Below, one piece after another: positions 6,564 to 13,701 of a stretch of 17,503 bases of DNA. The notes under the pieces are model-generated. The model had not been told where the DNA came from, ran no database searches, and worked only from the letters and a program-made list of their open reading frames with translations. The stretch covers positions 1 through 17,503 of the forward strand of contig JAEZIN010000014.1 in assembly GCA_023436585.1 (NCBI GenBank), in the 5' to 3' direction. The stretch comes from Bacillota bacterium. GTDB taxonomy: Bacteria; Bacillota; Clostridia; Christensenellales; Aristaeellaceae. The number at the start of each line of letters is the position of its first letter. Position 1 is the first letter of the stretch. The translations under genes were made by a program, and so were the position numbers.

Positions 6564-8263
6564 GAATTTTCTCCCTCCATAGGATTGATGGCTGTGGGAT
6601 GGACCCGTTGGATGCAGCGGATGACCCGTTGTACGCGCCGGATGGAAATGGGCAGATCCTGCGCTACCTCTTCGATCTCGTCCACGCGGCCCTCGCTGTA
6701 GAGAAACAGGATTTCAAAGGCCTTTACCCATTGCAGTCCGCTTTCCCCCGATGCCTCTTCCCGCATGGCCCTGGGCAGCGCCCGGTACAGTTCCGCCGCA
6801 AAGAAGGCTGCCTCCCGGCTTTTTCCCCAGCGGCCCGCCTCTTTTAAAAACAGGCTCAGGAAGGACCGCCACTGCGGCACGCCCCTGGATTCCCGCGGGA
6901 TGAACTGGACCTGCGTGATGCGCCGCCGGTATGTGAGCACATACGGCATGGGCTCCCCCATGCGGTTTAGTAGCAGCACGGCGCGGCGCTTCAGTTCCTC
7001 GGACATGGTATCGTCTGTCAGCAGCTCCTTGACCAGGCCCGCGGCTTCCGGCCCCACAGCGGACAATACGCCCAGCAGCGCGCCTTGCAGCCTGTCGTCG
7101 GGCAGGGTGAACGCCCAGCGGACCATTTTTTTCAGGGTGTCATCCCTGCGCCACTGTTCCTTCAGCGCATCCTCCCCGCCGGCCAGCGCGGCGGCGATGA
7201 AATGCAGCCGGCGCTGGTTTTCCTCCCTGGGCAAAATGGGGTGATAGCTCAGCGTTTTTTCGACCGATTCCTCGCCCTTCAAGCCCTTTTCGCAAAGACT
7301 GTGACCGTATTCCGCCAGCAAATTGTCCGGATCGATCTGCATAACCCTCAGCCACAGCGCCTTCGCCTTTTGATAATATCCAAGGTTGTAGTACGCAACG
7401 GCCAGGCTGTGCAGCGTGCCGGTTCGGAAGGGCGTGAACTGGCTGCGCGCCTGCAGGAATTTCAAAAGCAGCTCCCGCTGGTTTAACTGGCTGGCCGTGT
7501 GGCAGAAAAGCAGCTCCTCATACGGGGAATCGCACCACTTGGCGGCCTCCTGCAAAAGTCCAGCGGCCGCCCTGGGTTTTTTGAGCATCCACAGCGCGCA
7601 GCATAATGAGCAGCGGGCCTGCACGCTATGCTTATCCCTTGCGCACGCGGCCAAGGCGTGACGAAGCGCTTCCTTGGGCTTCCCCTCCGACAAAAGCGAT
7701 AGGGAAAGCATGGTGCGCACACGTGTCATGTCCCTGGATACGCGAAGGGCCCGTTTCAAATGCTCCGTGGCCTTATGTGGCTTGTCGTCCGCGAAGGCCT
7801 TCATGCCCCTTTTGATGAGCAGCTCGCCGCGGCTGTTCCCTGTGCCGTCATCCACGCCGGAGAGCATCTCCAGCATGTCCCTGGCTTCCTCGGCATAAGG
7901 CCCATCCGGGGCCAGGCGCAGATAATGGATCAGGGCATCCAGCGCTTCCTCGTTCTTTTGCATGCCATAATCGTTGCAGGCCAAGCCGTAATAGCACTCC
8001 GCCAGGTTGGGGTCCCGGCTCAAAAGCCTATACAGAAGGCGGCTGGATTGCTCAAAGCACTCCATTTCGCTGAGCGTTTCCGCCAGGTCCATCTGGATCT
8101 CCACATTGTCCGGCTCCTGGCGGGCCGCGCTGCGCAAAAGCTCCACCGCTTCAGGAAACCGCAGGCTGCGCCTGTTGTCCATGGCCCGCCTGTGCCAGTA
8201 ATCGGTGGAGCGGGCAAAGGGCACCACGTCTCCGCGCCGGCGGGAAGCACTCAAATCTTTCAT
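6560..8263 (-). CDS. Large cytosolic TPR protein
   Basis: This 567-residue protein has TPR repeats in two blocks. Residues about 25-135 carry the classic spacing (FPEAVELLRSAARQEPDNVEIQMDLAETL, then LAECYYGLACNDYGMQKNEEALDALIHYLRL). A second block runs from about 148 to 325 (KATEHLKRALRVSRD, YYNLGYYQKAKALWLRVMQIDPDN). Residues 340-480 are helical and may be HEAT-like. The last 60 (GRVDEIEEVAQDLPISIRRVQRVIRCIQRV) look like a helix-turn-helix-like tail, which is uncertain. No signal peptide or membrane helix is present. The ATG follows GGAG with 8-nt spacing. It begins the TPR/HEAT/HD/zinc-ribbon run, behind a promoter-like region of 175 bp. Probably a scaffold; specific function unknown. Confidence 0.85.
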   Translation of the reverse strand: MKDLSASRRRGDVVPFARSTDYWHRRAMDNRRSLRFPEAVELLRSAARQEPDNVEIQMDLAETLSEMECFEQSSRLLYRLLSRDPNLAECYYGLACNDYGMQKNEEALDALIHYLRLAPDGPYAEEARDMLEMLSGVDDGTGNSRGELLIKRGMKAFADDKPHKATEHLKRALRVSRDMTRVRTMLSLSLLSEGKPKEALRHALAACARDKHSVQARCSLCCALWMLKKPRAAAGLLQEAAKWCDSPYEELLFCHTASQLNQRELLLKFLQARSQFTPFRTGTLHSLAVAYYNLGYYQKAKALWLRVMQIDPDNLLAEYGHSLCEKGLKGEESVEKTLSYHPILPREENQRRLHFIAAALAGGEDALKEQWRRDDTLKKMVRWAFTLPDDRLQGALLGVLSAVGPEAAGLVKELLTDDTMSEELKRRAVLLLNRMGEPMPYVLTYRRRITQVQFIPRESRGVPQWRSFLSLFLKEAGRWGKSREAAFFAAELYRALPRAMREEASGESGLQWVKAFEILFLYSEGRVDEIEEVAQDLPISIRRVQRVIRCIQRVHPTAINPMEGENS

Positions 8264-8299
8264 AGAAAATCTCCGGCGGGGCGTATACCGCCCCTTCCC

Positions 8300-8327
8300 A
8301 TTATAACTTGTTTACCGGCATGCCGGT
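8300..8327 (-). promoter_or_regulatory. -10 element and 14-bp palindrome before the TPR gene
   Basis: On the minus strand a consensus TATAAT (8305-8300) lies 36 bp before the TPR start. Just upstream, in the spacer/-35 zone, is the perfect 14-bp palindrome ACCGGCATGCCGGT (8314-8327). No -35 hexamer is recognisable, so an activator or repressor site is plausible. A second extended -10 (TG-A-TATAAT, 8428-8420) lies further upstream, just past the hslO stop. Confidence 0.4.
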
Positions 8328-8438
8328 TTCGTATGCGGGTTGCAAAACATGCCATATCTCGTTTACCGCCATATCTGCTCCGTGAATGGCCCGCAGCCCG
8401 TATACAGGCTGCCAAACATATTATATCACAAAAGAAAA

Positions 8439-9335
8439 TTATGGCCGGGACGCCTGTTTTGTAAGCTCCCGAAGCTCCTCGGTGGAAAAGTGGTAGCGGT
8501 TGCGGCAAAAATGGCAGCTTAATTCCGCCCCCTGATTCTCCTCGATCAATTGGTTCAGTTCACGCTTGCCCAGGGTTATCATGGCCCGCTCCATGCGCTC
8601 CCGGCTGCAGCCGCATTCATAGCGCAGCGGCAGCCTTTTAAGTATCACCGGATTAAGGCCCCTGAACCAATCCTCCGCCAGCTGATCGATGTTTGCATAG
8701 TTCATCTCGTTGCTGATGGAGGCAAACATGGGCGAGCGCAGTTCCAGCTGCGACAGCGTATCCTCGGTGCAACCGGGCAGCGGCTGTACAAGAATCCCGC
8801 CTGACTGCAGAATCTGTTCCCCCGCCACCAGAACACCCAGGGCCATCAGGGAGGGCTGCTGTTCGCTTTTGGTAAAATATACCGCAAAATCCTCCGCGAT
8901 CTCCCCGGAATAAAGCTCCACCTGGCCGATATACGGCTCCCGCAGACCCATATCCTTCACCACGGACATCCGGCCTTCCCGGCCCACGGCGCCGCCCACA
9001 TCCAGCTTCCCGTCCGGCCCCAAGGGCAGCACCACATGAGGATTGTCCATGCAGGCTTTCACCTGGCCGGGCACGGATACGGCAATCAGCGTGCCGGCAG
9101 GCCCGCCGCCCTTGATGGTCACGGTCACGGAATCCTTATCGCCCTTTAACATGGCGCCGATTATGATGGTGCCTGCCATGAGCCTTCCCAATGCCGCCGA
9201 ACAAACGGGCGTCGTGTTGTGGATGTTGGCCGCTTCCTGCGTAAGCTGCCTTGTGGTGCAAAGGAGCACCCTGGCCTGCCCGTCCAACAGGGAAATGTGA
9301 AGCAGTTCATCCTGCTGATTATATGTCGCCTGCAT
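8439..9335 (-). CDS. hslO: Redox-regulated chaperone Hsp33
   Basis: At 298 residues this is full length for Hsp33, a cytosolic holdase that protects unfolded proteins during oxidative stress. The C-terminal redox switch is intact: C241 and C243 (CGC), then C274 and C277 (CHFC), which bind zinc when reduced and form disulfides when oxidised. Family-typical segments include PVCSAALGRLMAGT (about 43-55), the glycine-rich GDKDSVTVTIKGGGPAG (65-81) and DVGGAVGREGRMSVVKDMGL (112-131). The ATG follows GGAAGGAATC. It lies 50 bp after the methyltransferase gene and may share its transcript. Confidence 0.96.
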   Translation of the reverse strand: MQATYNQQDELLHISLLDGQARVLLCTTRQLTQEAANIHNTTPVCSAALGRLMAGTIIIGAMLKGDKDSVTVTIKGGGPAGTLIAVSVPGQVKACMDNPHVVLPLGPDGKLDVGGAVGREGRMSVVKDMGLREPYIGQVELYSGEIAEDFAVYFTKSEQQPSLMALGVLVAGEQILQSGGILVQPLPGCTEDTLSQLELRSPMFASISNEMNYANIDQLAEDWFRGLNPVILKRLPLRYECGCSRERMERAMITLGKRELNQLIEENQGAELSCHFCRNRYHFSTEELRELTKQASRP

Positions 9336-9385
9336 CTTTTTGTGATTCCTTCCCTTGATTCAACGTATTTGCCGCGCTTTCTGTT

Positions 9386-10147
9386 TCACCTGTAGGCCTT
9401 GGGGTCCTGGCGCCGGAGGGCCGCCACATGCCAGCGTTTTTCCCTGTCCCCCGGCCGCATGAGATGGCAGTCGCCGTAAAACGTAATCCCGGAGAAGCCG
9501 GCCTCCCTCAGCCAGTTCTCCAGCTCCGTCATGGTATGCGCCCGCTGGCGCTGCTTTTCCTCCATGCGGCTGTACAGGCCATCCTCCCGCCTGACAAAAA
9601 TGCACAGCTCCAAATCCACTATACTCGTTTTGGGCGTGAAACGGTTCTGCCAAAGATAGGTGATGTTTGGCAGGTCCTCCCCCAGCAACTGGTTCCCCAG
9701 CAGTGTTTGAAGCTTGTAAGGCGTGGAAATGTCAAAAAACAAGCCGCCGCCGGGCCGCAGTGACTGATAGGCAGCCCGAAAAAAATCCTGCACCTGCCCT
9801 GGGGTCGTCAGGTAGTTCACCCCGTCGCAGGTGCATAGCACGGCGTCCATGGCCCGGTGCAGCCGCAGGCTGCACATGTCCTGTTTCACAAAAGGGATGG
9901 CCGCTCCCGCCTTCCTTGCCTTCTGGGCCGCCTGCCAAAGCATTTCCGCGGAGATGTCCACCCCTGTAATGCCAAAACCCATCTGGTACAAAGGAAGCGT
10001 CAGCCCGCCCGTGCCGCAAGCGCATTCAGCCACCCGCCCCTCCCGGATGCCGTGCTGCGCCATCATCTGCCTGTAAAAATCCGCCCAGGCGGTATAGTTC
10101 ACATCCGCCATCAGGGCATCGTATACTTGTGCAAAGGCTGTATACAT
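9386..10147 (-). CDS. Class I SAM-dependent methyltransferase
   Basis: The 253-residue protein has the Rossmann-type methyltransferase fold. Motif I is VAECACGTGGLTLPL (about 39-53), followed by the acidic residue of ITGVDIS, then KQDMCSL, and MDAVLCTCDGVNYL with RAAYQSLRPGGGLFFDIS as the post-motif strand. It resembles the small-molecule methyltransferases common in Bacillota; the substrate is unknown. The ATG at 10147 is preceded by GAGGTGTG. The frame stays open upstream to 10435, but that extension has unnatural composition (WDWTNDPGRH, FVWCARARGF) and no RBS, so it is excluded. Its neighbour downstream is hslO. Confidence 0.9.
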   Translation of the reverse strand: MYTAFAQVYDALMADVNYTAWADFYRQMMAQHGIREGRVAECACGTGGLTLPLYQMGFGITGVDISAEMLWQAAQKARKAGAAIPFVKQDMCSLRLHRAMDAVLCTCDGVNYLTTPGQVQDFFRAAYQSLRPGGGLFFDISTPYKLQTLLGNQLLGEDLPNITYLWQNRFTPKTSIVDLELCIFVRREDGLYSRMEEKQRQRAHTMTELENWLREAGFSGITFYGDCHLMRPGDREKRWHVAALRRQDPKAYR

Positions 10148-10431
10148 ACACACCTCAAAACTTTTGTTGCGAAGAAATTCATTTGCCGCCCAACCGGGCC
10201 GGCCTGGATAATAACAAATAATAAGCCCGCATACCATTGCAGATTCCGCAGGGCAGGAGCGTGTAAAGCCGCGGGCACGGGCACACCATACAAAATGCGG
10301 CGAGGTGAAGATAACAAGCGAAACATGCGTTGGGCCGGCAGCGGCCCAGCTTATGGTCAGGCTTGCAAGCTCCACCTCTTGATGTCTTCCCGGATCATTT
10401 GTCCAGTCCCATGGCAATCCGTACCGGCTAT
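10148..10431. other. 284-bp intergenic region with no gene seen
   Basis: The stretch between the SASP stop and the methyltransferase start holds no supported coding region on either strand. A 6-bp inverted repeat TGGGCC / GGCCCA lies near 10334-10351 without a T-run, so I cannot name a terminator. No clear sigma-A promoter was found for the methyltransferase gene, although the 60 bp before it are AT-rich. Confidence 0.5.
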
Positions 10432-10608
10432 TCACCCCTGCCGCTTGCGGGAGCGCTTTACACCCATCTTGCCGCCGATGCGGCCGCTTTCCTTGGCGCT
10501 TAATCCCGCCCAGCCAACCTCCACCACCCGGTCCAATAAGCCAAGTTCCCGGGCGGTTTCATACTTCTTTCGGTCCCGGGGGGATAAAGTCTCAAACGCG
10601 CTTGCCAA
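10432..10608 (-). CDS. Alpha/beta-type small acid-soluble spore protein (SASP), TTG start
   Basis: The 58-residue product matches the SASP pattern: LSPRDRKKYETARELGLLDRV, then VGWAGLSAKESGRIGGKMGVK, with the conserved ESGRIGG block and a basic tail (KRSRKRQ). These proteins coat forespore DNA and protect it from UV and heat. The upstream ATG (10659) has no RBS, whereas the in-frame TTG at 10608 has AAGGGAGG about 7 nt before it. The TTG start also gives the usual 55-70 residue length. A sigma-G-like promoter overlaps the upstream ATG, so a transcript from it cannot use that codon. It follows the DUF624 gene by 54 bp. The exact subfamily (SspF-like or a clostridial type) is not settled. Confidence 0.85.
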   Translation of the reverse strand: MASAFETLSPRDRKKYETARELGLLDRVVEVGWAGLSAKESGRIGGKMGVKRSRKRQG

Positions 10609-10631
10609 AATACCGCCTCCCTTTTCGCTGG

Positions 10632-10661
10632 TAGCATGCGCCAAAGGAAGGCCTAACATAC
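10632..10661 (-). promoter_or_regulatory. Sigma-G-type promoter for the SASP gene
   Basis: On the minus strand GTATG (10661-10657), an 18-nt spacer and CATGCTA (10638-10632) match the forespore sigma-G consensus GHATR-N18-CATWMTA with one mismatch in the -10. It lies 23 bp before the TTG start and leaves a short leader holding the RBS. SASP genes are classic sigma-G targets. Confidence 0.65.
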
Positions 10662-10662
10662 T

Positions 10663-11613
10663 TTAGGGCTCGTCATCCTCCTCGCCGTCGTCATCGTCGT
10701 CTTCCTCGCTGAGGCCCCGGTTGACCGCGGCGCCCTCAATGCGGGCATTGATGAACCTGTCGAACACAGCATTTGTGTAGCTGGCATAAATGAAGCGGCT
10801 GAGGGAGAAGCCAAATAGCACATAATACAGCAGGATGCCGAGCACGGCCCACTGAATCTGGCTTGTGAAAAAGAGCACCGCAAACCCGATCAGCATAGGC
10901 ACAGCCGACAGAAGGCGCAGCCCCAGGGACTGGGGCAGGCGGCCAATCGAAAGCAAAATGGCGTTGCGGATCAGGTCCTTGAACTTCAGCTTATAGGTCA
11001 CCATCAGCGGATACATGTAGATCACCGACAGGAACCATATGACACCCAGCATGGTGGCCAGCACCTGCGGCACCACAAAGAAGGGAGAATCCGCCGCCAT
11101 CTGGCTGTAGAACGTCCAGCACACATACATGACGGCAGGCATCAATGAGGTGATGAAGGATACAAGCAATCCCTGCTTCCAGTTGGCTTTCACCGCGTCC
11201 TTGAAGTCGGACCAGACAAAGGCGTGCTCATCCCGCGCCCAGTTGCGGGTCACGTAGCTCACCCCGGCGGTGAAGGGGCCGGTAATGGTGATGGCAGGTA
11301 TCAGCATCACAAGATACGTCAAGGCGACGCCGTTTAAAAGAGCCATCAGCTCTTCCCCGGTTGTTTCCACGGCTTCGCCCGCCTCATTCAGCGATGTCAG
11401 GCCGGCAATCACCGCAAACGCGGAAAACATGGTTACCAGGATCACCGGCAGCCATGCCACGGCATACATCAGGTTCAGCCGCATGAGCCCCGCAAAGCGG
11501 ATTCGAAGCATCTCCCAAAAAAGCTGCCACCTGTTTTTGGGCAGATCCTCTTTGCGGTAATCACCTTTACCGCTCTTGCCATAATAATAGCTGTTCATCA
11601 TTTTCCCAAACAT
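10663..11613 (-). CDS. DUF624 (YesL-like) integral membrane protein
   Basis: The 316-residue protein starts MFGKMMNSYYYGKSGKGDY and shows about five or six hydrophobic helices (for example YAVAWLPVILVTMFSAFAVIAGL, LTYLVMLIPAITITGPFTAGVSYV, GLLVSFITSLMPAVMYVCW, VLATMLGVIWFLSVIYMYPL, VPMLIGFAVLFF, WAVLGILLYYVLFGF). The segment GPFTAGVSYVTRNWARDEHAFVWSDF is typical of DUF624/YesL, whose function is unknown. The C-terminal 17 residues are almost all Asp/Glu, and the protein is longer than the roughly 210 residues of YesL. The ATG at 11613 follows AAGGAGG at ideal spacing; a start six codons earlier lacks this. It is the first gene of the minus-strand block. Confidence 0.85.
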   Translation of the reverse strand: MFGKMMNSYYYGKSGKGDYRKEDLPKNRWQLFWEMLRIRFAGLMRLNLMYAVAWLPVILVTMFSAFAVIAGLTSLNEAGEAVETTGEELMALLNGVALTYLVMLIPAITITGPFTAGVSYVTRNWARDEHAFVWSDFKDAVKANWKQGLLVSFITSLMPAVMYVCWTFYSQMAADSPFFVVPQVLATMLGVIWFLSVIYMYPLMVTYKLKFKDLIRNAILLSIGRLPQSLGLRLLSAVPMLIGFAVLFFTSQIQWAVLGILLYYVLFGFSLSRFIYASYTNAVFDRFINARIEGAAVNRGLSEEDDDDDGEEDDEP

Positions 11614-11653
11614 GCGCTTTCCTCCTTGCACGATGCCACCAGAACATCATCAT

Positions 11654-11683
11654 ATCATATTCTAAAAAAAATTTGAAGGGCAA
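11654..11683 (-). promoter_or_regulatory. Sigma-A promoter candidate for the DUF624 gene
   Basis: TTGCCC (11683-11678), an 18-nt spacer and TATGAT (11659-11654) read on the minus strand, 41 bp before the start. A second TATGAT overlaps at 11654-11649. The -35 matches four of six consensus bases. Confidence 0.45.
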
Positions 11684-11836
11684 GCCTTGTTTTCTTTGGC
11701 ATTTCCGCTGGAAAATCCGGCCTGGACGCTTCCTTTCCACCCCGTATCCATGGTACAATGGGTAAGTGCGGCAAAAAACCTGTTATAAGACGGATGTTTT
11801 GCATAGAATATCCGGGCGGGGCTGCCGCTGCCGGGT

Positions 11837-11845
11837 TTTGTCGAA
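11837..11845 (+). promoter_or_regulatory. Candidate Spo0A box before the ECF sigma gene
   Basis: TTTGTCGAA followed by an A-rich tail (TAAAAA) matches the Spo0A-binding core TGTCGAA with its usual T and A flanks. It lies in intergenic DNA about 52 bp before the sigma-factor start. The 9-mer is unlikely to occur by chance in a window this size, though the 7-mer core alone is not rare. No convincing -10/-35 pair was found around it. Confidence 0.4.
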
Positions 11846-11896
11846 TAAAAATTTTAGTTTATTTCATTGCAAGAATTGGGAAGGGCGAACCGTTTT

Positions 11897-12448
11897 ATGG
11901 ATGACGATCGAAACCTCTCCCCCGTGAATAGCGCAGCGGACCCTCCCGCAAGGGAAATGGACATGGCCTATTTCGAGGAATTGTACCAGAAATACGCCAC
12001 AGACGTGCTCAGGGTCAGTTACTTCTATCTGGGTGACAGGCAAAAGGCCGAGGATGTATGTCAGGACGTATTCGTCCGGCTGATCACCAACGCCCCCATC
12101 ATCACCGAAGGCCGTGAAAAGGCGTGGCTGTTAAAGGTTGCGCTGAACCGCTGCCGCGATTTGTGGCGCGCCGCTTGGGTACGCAGGGTCGTGCTGGGTA
12201 CGCCGGCTTTCGAACTGATCCCCGCACCCGACGAAATTGGGAAGCTGGCCGACCGCGCGGAAGTGATGGAGGCCATCCACCAGCTTCCGGCCAGCTTTAA
12301 AGAAGTGATTTTGCTCCACTACTACCAGGGATTTGGCATATCGGAGATCGCGCAGATGATGGATCTGCCGGAGGGAACGATCTCCAGCCGCCTGTCCCGC
12401 GGGAGAAAAAAATTGGAGTCCATATTGAAAGGAGGCGATGCCCGGTGA
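11897..12448 (+). CDS. ECF-type RNA polymerase sigma factor
   Basis: The 183-residue protein has the two ECF domains. Region 2 covers about residues 24-92 (YFEELYQKYATDVLRVSYFYLGDRQKAEDVCQDVFVRL, then KAWLLKVALNRCRDLWR). Region 4 covers about 121-177 (EAIHQLPASFKEVILLHYYQGFGISEIAQMMDLPEGTISSRLSRGRKKL, the DNA-binding helix-turn-helix). It would direct RNA polymerase to a small regulon when released by its anti-sigma factor. The ATG at 11897 is preceded by GGGAAGGG; a TTG 30 bp upstream has no RBS. Its stop overlaps the next gene by 4 bp, the usual sigma/anti-sigma coupling. A candidate Spo0A box lies upstream, so it may be sporulation-linked. Confidence 0.93.
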   Translation: MDDDRNLSPVNSAADPPAREMDMAYFEELYQKYATDVLRVSYFYLGDRQKAEDVCQDVFVRLITNAPIITEGREKAWLLKVALNRCRDLWRAAWVRRVVLGTPAFELIPAPDEIGKLADRAEVMEAIHQLPASFKEVILLHYYQGFGISEIAQMMDLPEGTISSRLSRGRKKLESILKGGDAR

Positions 12449-13401
12449 AACGCTTGGAGAATCTGAACGAAATGGCGCAGGAAGCATTGGGTGGCTTGTG
12501 TGCCGGGCAAGACCTGAGACAGCGCATACTAAAGGCGGCCCAGGCGCAAAGGAAGCCCGCCGCGAGAAGCCTCCTTCGTCCCATACCGGTCATGGCCATG
12601 GCCGCGGCACTGGTTGTCCTGGTGGCAGCAGGCGCTTTGCTTGTGCCGGGCACGCTTACGCCGGCCGCTCCCAACGGCACCAACGACGTATTCGGCAGCC
12701 ATCCTTCCGGCCAGGTTACTGCTCCGCCCTTCAGGGCCCGAGCTTTGCTGGACGTGCCTCCGGGGAGCATCACGCTCAGCCACGGCAGCAGCCCCGAATA
12801 CCGCAGCATTTGGGCCAGCGCCAGCGGCGGCAACTTCCCGCTCATCGGTGTGGACGGCAAGTTCTACCGCATGATGCGCAACCCCTCCAGCATTCCGCAA
12901 AGCCTTGTGGGCGGAAGCATCGGCCAGGTATCCGAGTATACCGAAGAGCCGGCGCTGGCTGACCCGAACCAGGTCATCAGCAATGTTGTCGGCCAGGGCG
13001 AGACGGTGTACAGCGTGGACGGCATGGGCGACGCCCTGGTAGCCGCCAGCGTGGATGGCTCCATGCGTGTGTTCCAGCGCGTATCCTTCGCCAACAACGC
13101 CATCCTGGGCTGGGAATCGCTGAATGACACCCTGGGCATCGGCGGCAAGGTCATCGGCATGGAGCTTACGGATGTAGGTACCATCAGCGATGAGAATACC
13201 GCGGCCCAGCTGGCAGACACACTCTTAAGCAATGCTTCCTTTGTCAGCGCCTCCGGCAGCCAGAGCGGAAACCGTTCCCTGCTCATTCAGCTTTCCAACG
13301 GGCTGTTCGTACAGATGTATGTCAAAAACGACACGCTTTCAGCCTGCGGCTCCTGGTCGTGCCCGGAATTCTTCGAAGCGTTCGAGGCAGCGGTACAGTA
13401 A
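12445..13401 (+). CDS. Single-pass membrane protein, probable anti-sigma factor
   Basis: The 318-residue protein has a short cytoplasmic N-terminus (1-46, including DLRQRILKAAQAQ), one transmembrane helix (about 47-68, PVMAMAAALVVLVAAGALLV) and an external domain of about 250 residues that I do not recognise. The external part has two cysteines near the end (C301 and C306 in CGSWSC) that could pair. It lacks the zinc anti-sigma motif HxxxCxxC, so the role is inferred from translational coupling to the ECF gene (GTGA overlap, GTG start with GGAGG) and the topology. The external domain would be the signal sensor. No counterpart to the RsiW or CnrH families can be asserted from sequence alone. 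Confidence 0.7.
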   Translation: MKRLENLNEMAQEALGGLCAGQDLRQRILKAAQAQRKPAARSLLRPIPVMAMAAALVVLVAAGALLVPGTLTPAAPNGTNDVFGSHPSGQVTAPPFRARALLDVPPGSITLSHGSSPEYRSIWASASGGNFPLIGVDGKFYRMMRNPSSIPQSLVGGSIGQVSEYTEEPALADPNQVISNVVGQGETVYSVDGMGDALVAASVDGSMRVFQRVSFANNAILGWESLNDTLGIGGKVIGMELTDVGTISDENTAAQLADTLLSNASFVSASGSQSGNRSLLIQLSNGLFVQMYVKNDTLSACGSWSCPEFFEAFEAAVQ

Positions 13402-13425
13402 TTGTCCTGTTATAGCCAAACAAAA

Positions 13426-13448
13426 GCCGGTCCCATAACGGGGCCGGC
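13426..13448 (+). terminator. First copy of the duplicated terminator hairpin
   Basis: A GCCGGTCCC / GGGGCCGGC stem (one G-T pair, loop ATAAC) sits 24 bp past the anti-sigma stop. It is followed by TTCAG rather than a T-run. The same hairpin recurs at 13661-13683 (22 of 23 bases), where it is followed by six T. This copy seems to have lost its T-run to the intervening element. Confidence 0.6.
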
Positions 13449-13661
13449 TTCAGCGTTTCAACAAAGTGGCTATGCCACTTTGTTGAGTTTTTCCCTCGCT
13501 GCACTGCACACTGGCTTCGCCATTGCGCGGCCGTTTGCTCGGGCAAGGAAGGAAATTCTTCGAATTTCCCGCGCAAACCACCGCACATGTCGCTGGTTTG
13601 CGATCTAGAATCAGAGGGCTTCGGCCCTCCGATACCTCCCGGGGTTTTTTGATGATCTGAG
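13449..13661. repeat. Hairpin-rich intergenic element between duplicated terminators
   Basis: Between two copies of the same terminator stem lie four perfect hairpins. CAACAAAGTGGC with its complement (13459-13485, 3-nt loop) is followed by AGTTTTT, a strong plus-strand terminator in its own right. Then come GGAAATTC / GAATTTCC (13551-13569), CGCAAACCA / TGGTTTGCG (13572-13602) and GAGGGC-TTCG-GCCCTC (13614-13629, UUCG-type tetraloop). The right end (13623-13661) matches 109-147 at the window's left edge. It encodes no protein I can support and looks like a non-autonomous mobile or REP-like element. The exact left boundary is not known. Confidence 0.6.
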
Positions 13662-13689
13662 CCGGTCCCATGACGGGGCCGGCTTTTTT
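13661..13689 (+). terminator. Rho-independent terminator for the sigma/anti-sigma operon
   Basis: The stem GCCGGTCCC / GGGGCCGGC (13661-13669 with 13675-13683, loop ATGAC) is followed directly by TTTTTT. It also lies 12 bp past the stop of the convergent coat gene, but its T-run serves the plus strand. Confidence 0.8.
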
Positions 13690-13701
13690 GCGGGTTCAGC
13701 C

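Noticed and set aside
10148..10435. N-terminal extension of the methyltransferase frame
   Set aside because: No RBS, odd composition and no family similarity; the methyltransferase fold begins at the 10147 start.
10758..10764. TGTCGAA Spo0A box
   Set aside because: It lies inside the DUF624 coding region and a 7-mer is expected by chance about twice in the window.
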